NCBI GenBank assembly: GCA_913048525.1
Contig: CAJWWP010000001.1
Span: 1 to 64,000, forward strand
DNA: 64,000 nucleotides
From: GCA-002712965 sp913048525
Lineage (GTDB): Bacteria; Chloroflexota; Dehalococcoidia; Lucifugimonadales; UBA826
Direction: 5' to 3'
This document shows, piece by piece, positions 61,557 through 64,000 of this stretch (the first letter of the stretch is position 1; every line of letters begins with the position of its first letter). Under the pieces are notes generated by a model. It saw nothing but the letters and a program-made list of their open reading frames with translations, did no database searches and had not been told where the DNA came from. Position numbers and translations under genes: made by a program.

Positions 61557-62438
61557 TCAGTTATTTTCTTCATCATTAGCACCTGAATTTTTTGCGGATA
61601 ACATCGACGCAAATGGGCCAAGAAGATTTGTGAATTCCATTGGGAAAACAAATTTGGTAGCACTTCCTTTGCCCATTTCTTTTAGTGTTTCAAAATATTG
61701 GAGACTAATGGTGTTTGTGTCTACATTGCTTGCGACTTGGTGGATTCTATCCAGTGCGATGCTAAATCCATCCGCTCTTAAAACTGCTGCTTGCTGATCT
61801 CCCTCAGCAGTTAAAATTTCCGACTGTCGATGTCCTTCTGCTCTGAGGATTTCTGCTTGTTTATCTCCCTCCGCGATTTCGATCTCTGCTTGTCTTTTTC
61901 CTTCCGCTTCAGTAACGTCGGCTCTCCTTATACGCTCTGCAGACATCTGGCGATTCATTGCCTCTTGAATGTCTGGAGCAGGTTCTATCTCTTTGATTTC
62001 GACTGCTGACACTCTGATCCCCCATCTTCCAGTAATGTCATCCAGCTTTACTCGCAATTCCCGGTTTATTCTCTCTCTTTGAGACAACACATCATCGACA
62101 TTCATCTCACCGATTACAGCTCTGAGTATGGTAGTCGCCATTCCAATTACCGCCTGATGGTAATTTATTACTTCTAAGACGACTTTTTGCGCTTCACTTT
62201 CAATGGGTCTTAAATATACAAGGAAGGTTATGTCGATTGGGGCGTTGTCTCTTGTGATGTTGGTTTGTCTTGGGATATTTATCACTTCTTCTCGTAGATC
62301 GATTCTTGTACCTGTTTGAAATGGCCAAATCAGGATTTGAAGCCCTGGTCCCCGCAATCCGGATCTTTCATTAAATTTACCCAGAGTAAATACCGCTAAT
62401 CGTTCATACTGTTTAACTACTTTTATAAGTGGAATCAT
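61557..62438 (-). CDS. SPFH/Band 7 (slipin-like) protein lacking the usual N-terminal membrane segment
   Basis: The 293-residue product opens directly with the Band 7 strands (QYERLAVFTLGKF near residue 10), then LRGPGLQILIWPF, NAPIDITFLVYLRP and the long helical EAEGKRQAEIEIAEGDKQAEI repeat-like stretch near 178-225, typical of slipins and HflK-type proteins. Slipins normally have an N-terminal hydrophobic hairpin; here GGGAGG sits right before ATG 62438, and only a few residues precede the strands, so the anchor is truly absent. It follows the NfeD gene by 17 bases, the usual pairing. It likely assembles as a ring at the membrane via NfeD. Confidence 0.9.
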   Translation of the reverse strand: MIPLIKVVKQYERLAVFTLGKFNERSGLRGPGLQILIWPFQTGTRIDLREEVINIPRQTNITRDNAPIDITFLVYLRPIESEAQKVVLEVINYHQAVIGMATTILRAVIGEMNVDDVLSQRERINRELRVKLDDITGRWGIRVSAVEIKEIEPAPDIQEAMNRQMSAERIRRADVTEAEGKRQAEIEIAEGDKQAEILRAEGHRQSEILTAEGDQQAAVLRADGFSIALDRIHQVASNVDTNTISLQYFETLKEMGKGSATKFVFPMEFTNLLGPFASMLSAKNSGANDEENN

Positions 62439-62455
62439 TTATTTCCTCCCTAACA

Positions 62456-63874
62456 TTAATCTGTATCTTGTTTCTGGACTGAAAGTGTTACTCCGTCCGT
62501 ATTTTTTACTATTACAAACTCTCCAACCGCTGGTGATGCACAATCGCTATACATCTCCGCGGTCCATAGATCCGAACCTACTTGGATCGTTCCTATGGGG
62601 CTCAAAGGAGTTTTAACCACACCTATGGAACCAATAATTGCAGAGGTATGGGAGGGCATCCCTTTGCCGACTGCTTCGGAGAGAGCTTTTAATGTGAGTA
62701 TTACTGAGCCGCTCAAGGTTGTACCTACTATCCCAATTACCCAAAGGTTCACTCCGAAAATACCCCGATCAAAGCCTGGAATACTGAAATCGCCAAATAG
62801 TAGAAATGAGCCCACTAAGAAACATATGATTCCACCTGTTATATACAATCCAATTCCAGGCGCCTGCGCTTCTGCAAAAAAAAGTATGAAAGCCCCAAAT
62901 ATTAGTGCCAAAGCTAGCCAGTTTACAGGTAGCTGTCCCATACCAGTAAAAGCTAGGGAGATCGCTAAAATTCCAATAAATCCTCCTACTAGTATCCCTG
63001 GTTGAATAAACTCAAGTGTCAAAGCTATGCTTCCTATGGTTAAAAGGACAAATGTTATGTTCGGATCACCCACAGCGTCCAGAAACTTTTCGAGCATGGT
63101 TCTTTCGAAAGTTCGTATTTCGAGGTTAGAAGTTTCCAAAGTTACGTTTCCAGAGGGCGTAACAACTGTTGATCCGTTTATTTCGTCTAGTAGAGAAGTC
63201 TGACTCTCTGAAATATAGTCGATTATTCCCGATGCTAGCGCTTCCGAAGATGTATAGGATCTAGCCCTTGTTACAGTCAACTCTAATTCCTGCGAAGGTC
63301 TGCCTCTCCTTTCCGATATAGATCTGAGGAGTGCGGCCGCATCTTGTGATACTTTATCTTTTATAGTCTCTCCGAGATCCTCTCCTGATGCGCCCACAGG
63401 AGTAGCGGCGCCGATGTTGGTTGTAGGGGCCATAGCAGCTACGTGAGATGCAGCGACGATGAATGTTCCTGCTGAACCTGCTCGAGCACCCGCAGGGGAA
63501 ACATATGTTATGACGGGCACCTCAGATACTAAAATCTCAGATACTATTTCTCGTGTTGGCTCCAGCATTCCACCAGGGGTATCAAGCTCTATAAGTATCG
63601 CCGAAACTCTGGAGGAAGATGCAGCATCACCTATCATGCGTTTAAGATGAGAAGCCGTAGATGGCTGTATCGCACCTCGGATTTCTGTCTTATATATGAT
63701 CTTTGAGTTTATTTCTGAGGCAAATACTACGCCAACGACCTGCATGGTCAAAATGACAAGAGAAGCCAAAGTAGCCAGTCGCAGTGTTCGCAATATATTA
63801 CTTCGCAAGGGGGCTCCTTTTAGGGGCCTATTACCTTTATTGATTCTACCAGTCTTTCTCGAACTATCTCGCAA
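62456..63874 (-). CDS. NfeD/ClpP-class membrane serine protease
   Basis: The 472-residue protein has a hydrophobic N-terminal signal or anchor near residue 33-52, a ClpP-type domain with LIELDTPGGML near 96-106 and the catalytic Ser in GARAGSAGTFI near 128-138, the Lys in ETIKDKVSQDA near 170, then four to five membrane helices (about 260-395) and a C-terminal NfeD OB-fold (IGSIGVVKTPLSP). It cleaves hydrophobic C-termini of SPFH partners such as the stomatin-like protein encoded next. Start is TTG 63874, uncertain; no better codon was seen. The 126 bases beyond it to the window end hold no gene that I can support. Confidence 0.88.
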   Translation of the reverse strand: MRDSSRKTGRINKGNRPLKGAPLRSNILRTLRLATLASLVILTMQVVGVVFASEINSKIIYKTEIRGAIQPSTASHLKRMIGDAASSSRVSAILIELDTPGGMLEPTREIVSEILVSEVPVITYVSPAGARAGSAGTFIVAASHVAAMAPTTNIGAATPVGASGEDLGETIKDKVSQDAAALLRSISERRGRPSQELELTVTRARSYTSSEALASGIIDYISESQTSLLDEINGSTVVTPSGNVTLETSNLEIRTFERTMLEKFLDAVGDPNITFVLLTIGSIALTLEFIQPGILVGGFIGILAISLAFTGMGQLPVNWLALALIFGAFILFFAEAQAPGIGLYITGGIICFLVGSFLLFGDFSIPGFDRGIFGVNLWVIGIVGTTLSGSVILTLKALSEAVGKGMPSHTSAIIGSIGVVKTPLSPIGTIQVGSDLWTAEMYSDCASPAVGEFVIVKNTDGVTLSVQKQDTD

Positions 63875-64000
63875 TGTCCAGACAGATTCTTCGAATCGAG
63901 CTAGGGGGAAAGTGTGTTTTCTATGTTGCTGTTTCAGACAATATTCGTTTACCCACTTATATTTGTGACTCCTGTTAACATGAAGGGCTGAATCTTTTAG

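Overview
This window is a bacterial chromosome segment with GC in the low to mid 40s by eye, almost fully coding. Its gene mix is an oxidative and lyase-type catabolic set: four mandelate racemase/enolase-superfamily enzymes, three CaiB/BaiF CoA-transferases, three short-chain dehydrogenases, two luciferase-like flavin monooxygenases, four MFS transporters, an acetamidase, an amidase, a D-aminoacylase, a gamma-glutamyltransferase and two thiamine-diphosphate decarboxylase systems. Published surveys of marine SAR202 Chloroflexota describe expansions of just these families, so a SAR202-like member of the Dehalococcoidia is my best guess. No 16S or marker phylogeny is visible, so the assignment is an inference. 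TGA is used as an ordinary stop.

Layout. 1-5.1 kb: the 3' half of tRNA-Ala, then small or poorly known genes (HTH, Qnr-type pentapeptide protein, Cys-rich ORF, membrane proteins, a lipoprotein remnant, a YgjP metallopeptidase, a GYD protein, a solo Cas4/RecB-like nuclease); this is the most accessory-looking part. 5.2-10.7 kb: PfkB kinase, acetamidase plus SDR, and a minus-strand operon of SDR, phosphotransferase and MDMPI-type protein. 10.9-13.7 kb: plsY plus a GT2 glycosyltransferase, then an XRE regulator. 13.7-17 kb: an MBL hydrolase and CaiB transferase facing a pterin-binding methyltransferase. 17.1-20.8 kb: a DUF1800 - NHL propeller - DUF1501 operon closed by a strong terminator. 20.8-24.5 kb: two rhamnonate-dehydratase-like enolases and a CaiB transferase. 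24.6-30.4 kb: serine hydrolase, amidase with HxlR regulator, and a complete NMT1/ThiY-type ABC importer.

30.4-43.4 kb: a divergent malate synthase homologue, msrA, an MFS-DinB-LLM-LLM operon, an oxaloacetate-decarboxylase-like ICL/PEPM lyase divergent from an NPP-type phosphodiesterase, a DUF6027 protein, a split ComD/ComE-like decarboxylase, an unrecognised 283-residue protein and an MFS carrier. 43.4-49.7 kb is more housekeeping: glnS, a permuted CaiB protein, orn, a dual-specificity phosphatase, a YbaK-type editing protein and an aminotransferase. 49.7-61.5 kb returns to catabolism: D-aminoacylase plus MFS, enolase plus SDR, benzoylformate-decarboxylase-like enzyme plus gamma-glutamyltransferase, a fourth enolase and a DHA2 MFS pump. 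The window ends with an SPFH/NfeD pair.

Taken together the genes look able to import and cleave amides, N-acyl amino acids, gamma-glutamyl compounds and acid sugars, activate acids through CoA transfer, and oxidise or decarboxylate the products. I saw no CRISPR array, transposase, integrase, prophage or rRNA. No gene-free stretch exceeds about 300 bases. The most unusual items are a soluble DUF1800/NHL/DUF1501 triad, an enolase with a metal-ligand Asp replaced by Asn, a split decarboxylase with an altered GDG motif, a circularly permuted CaiB protein, a perfect 28-bp palindrome, and a lipoprotein gene stopped at its third codon.
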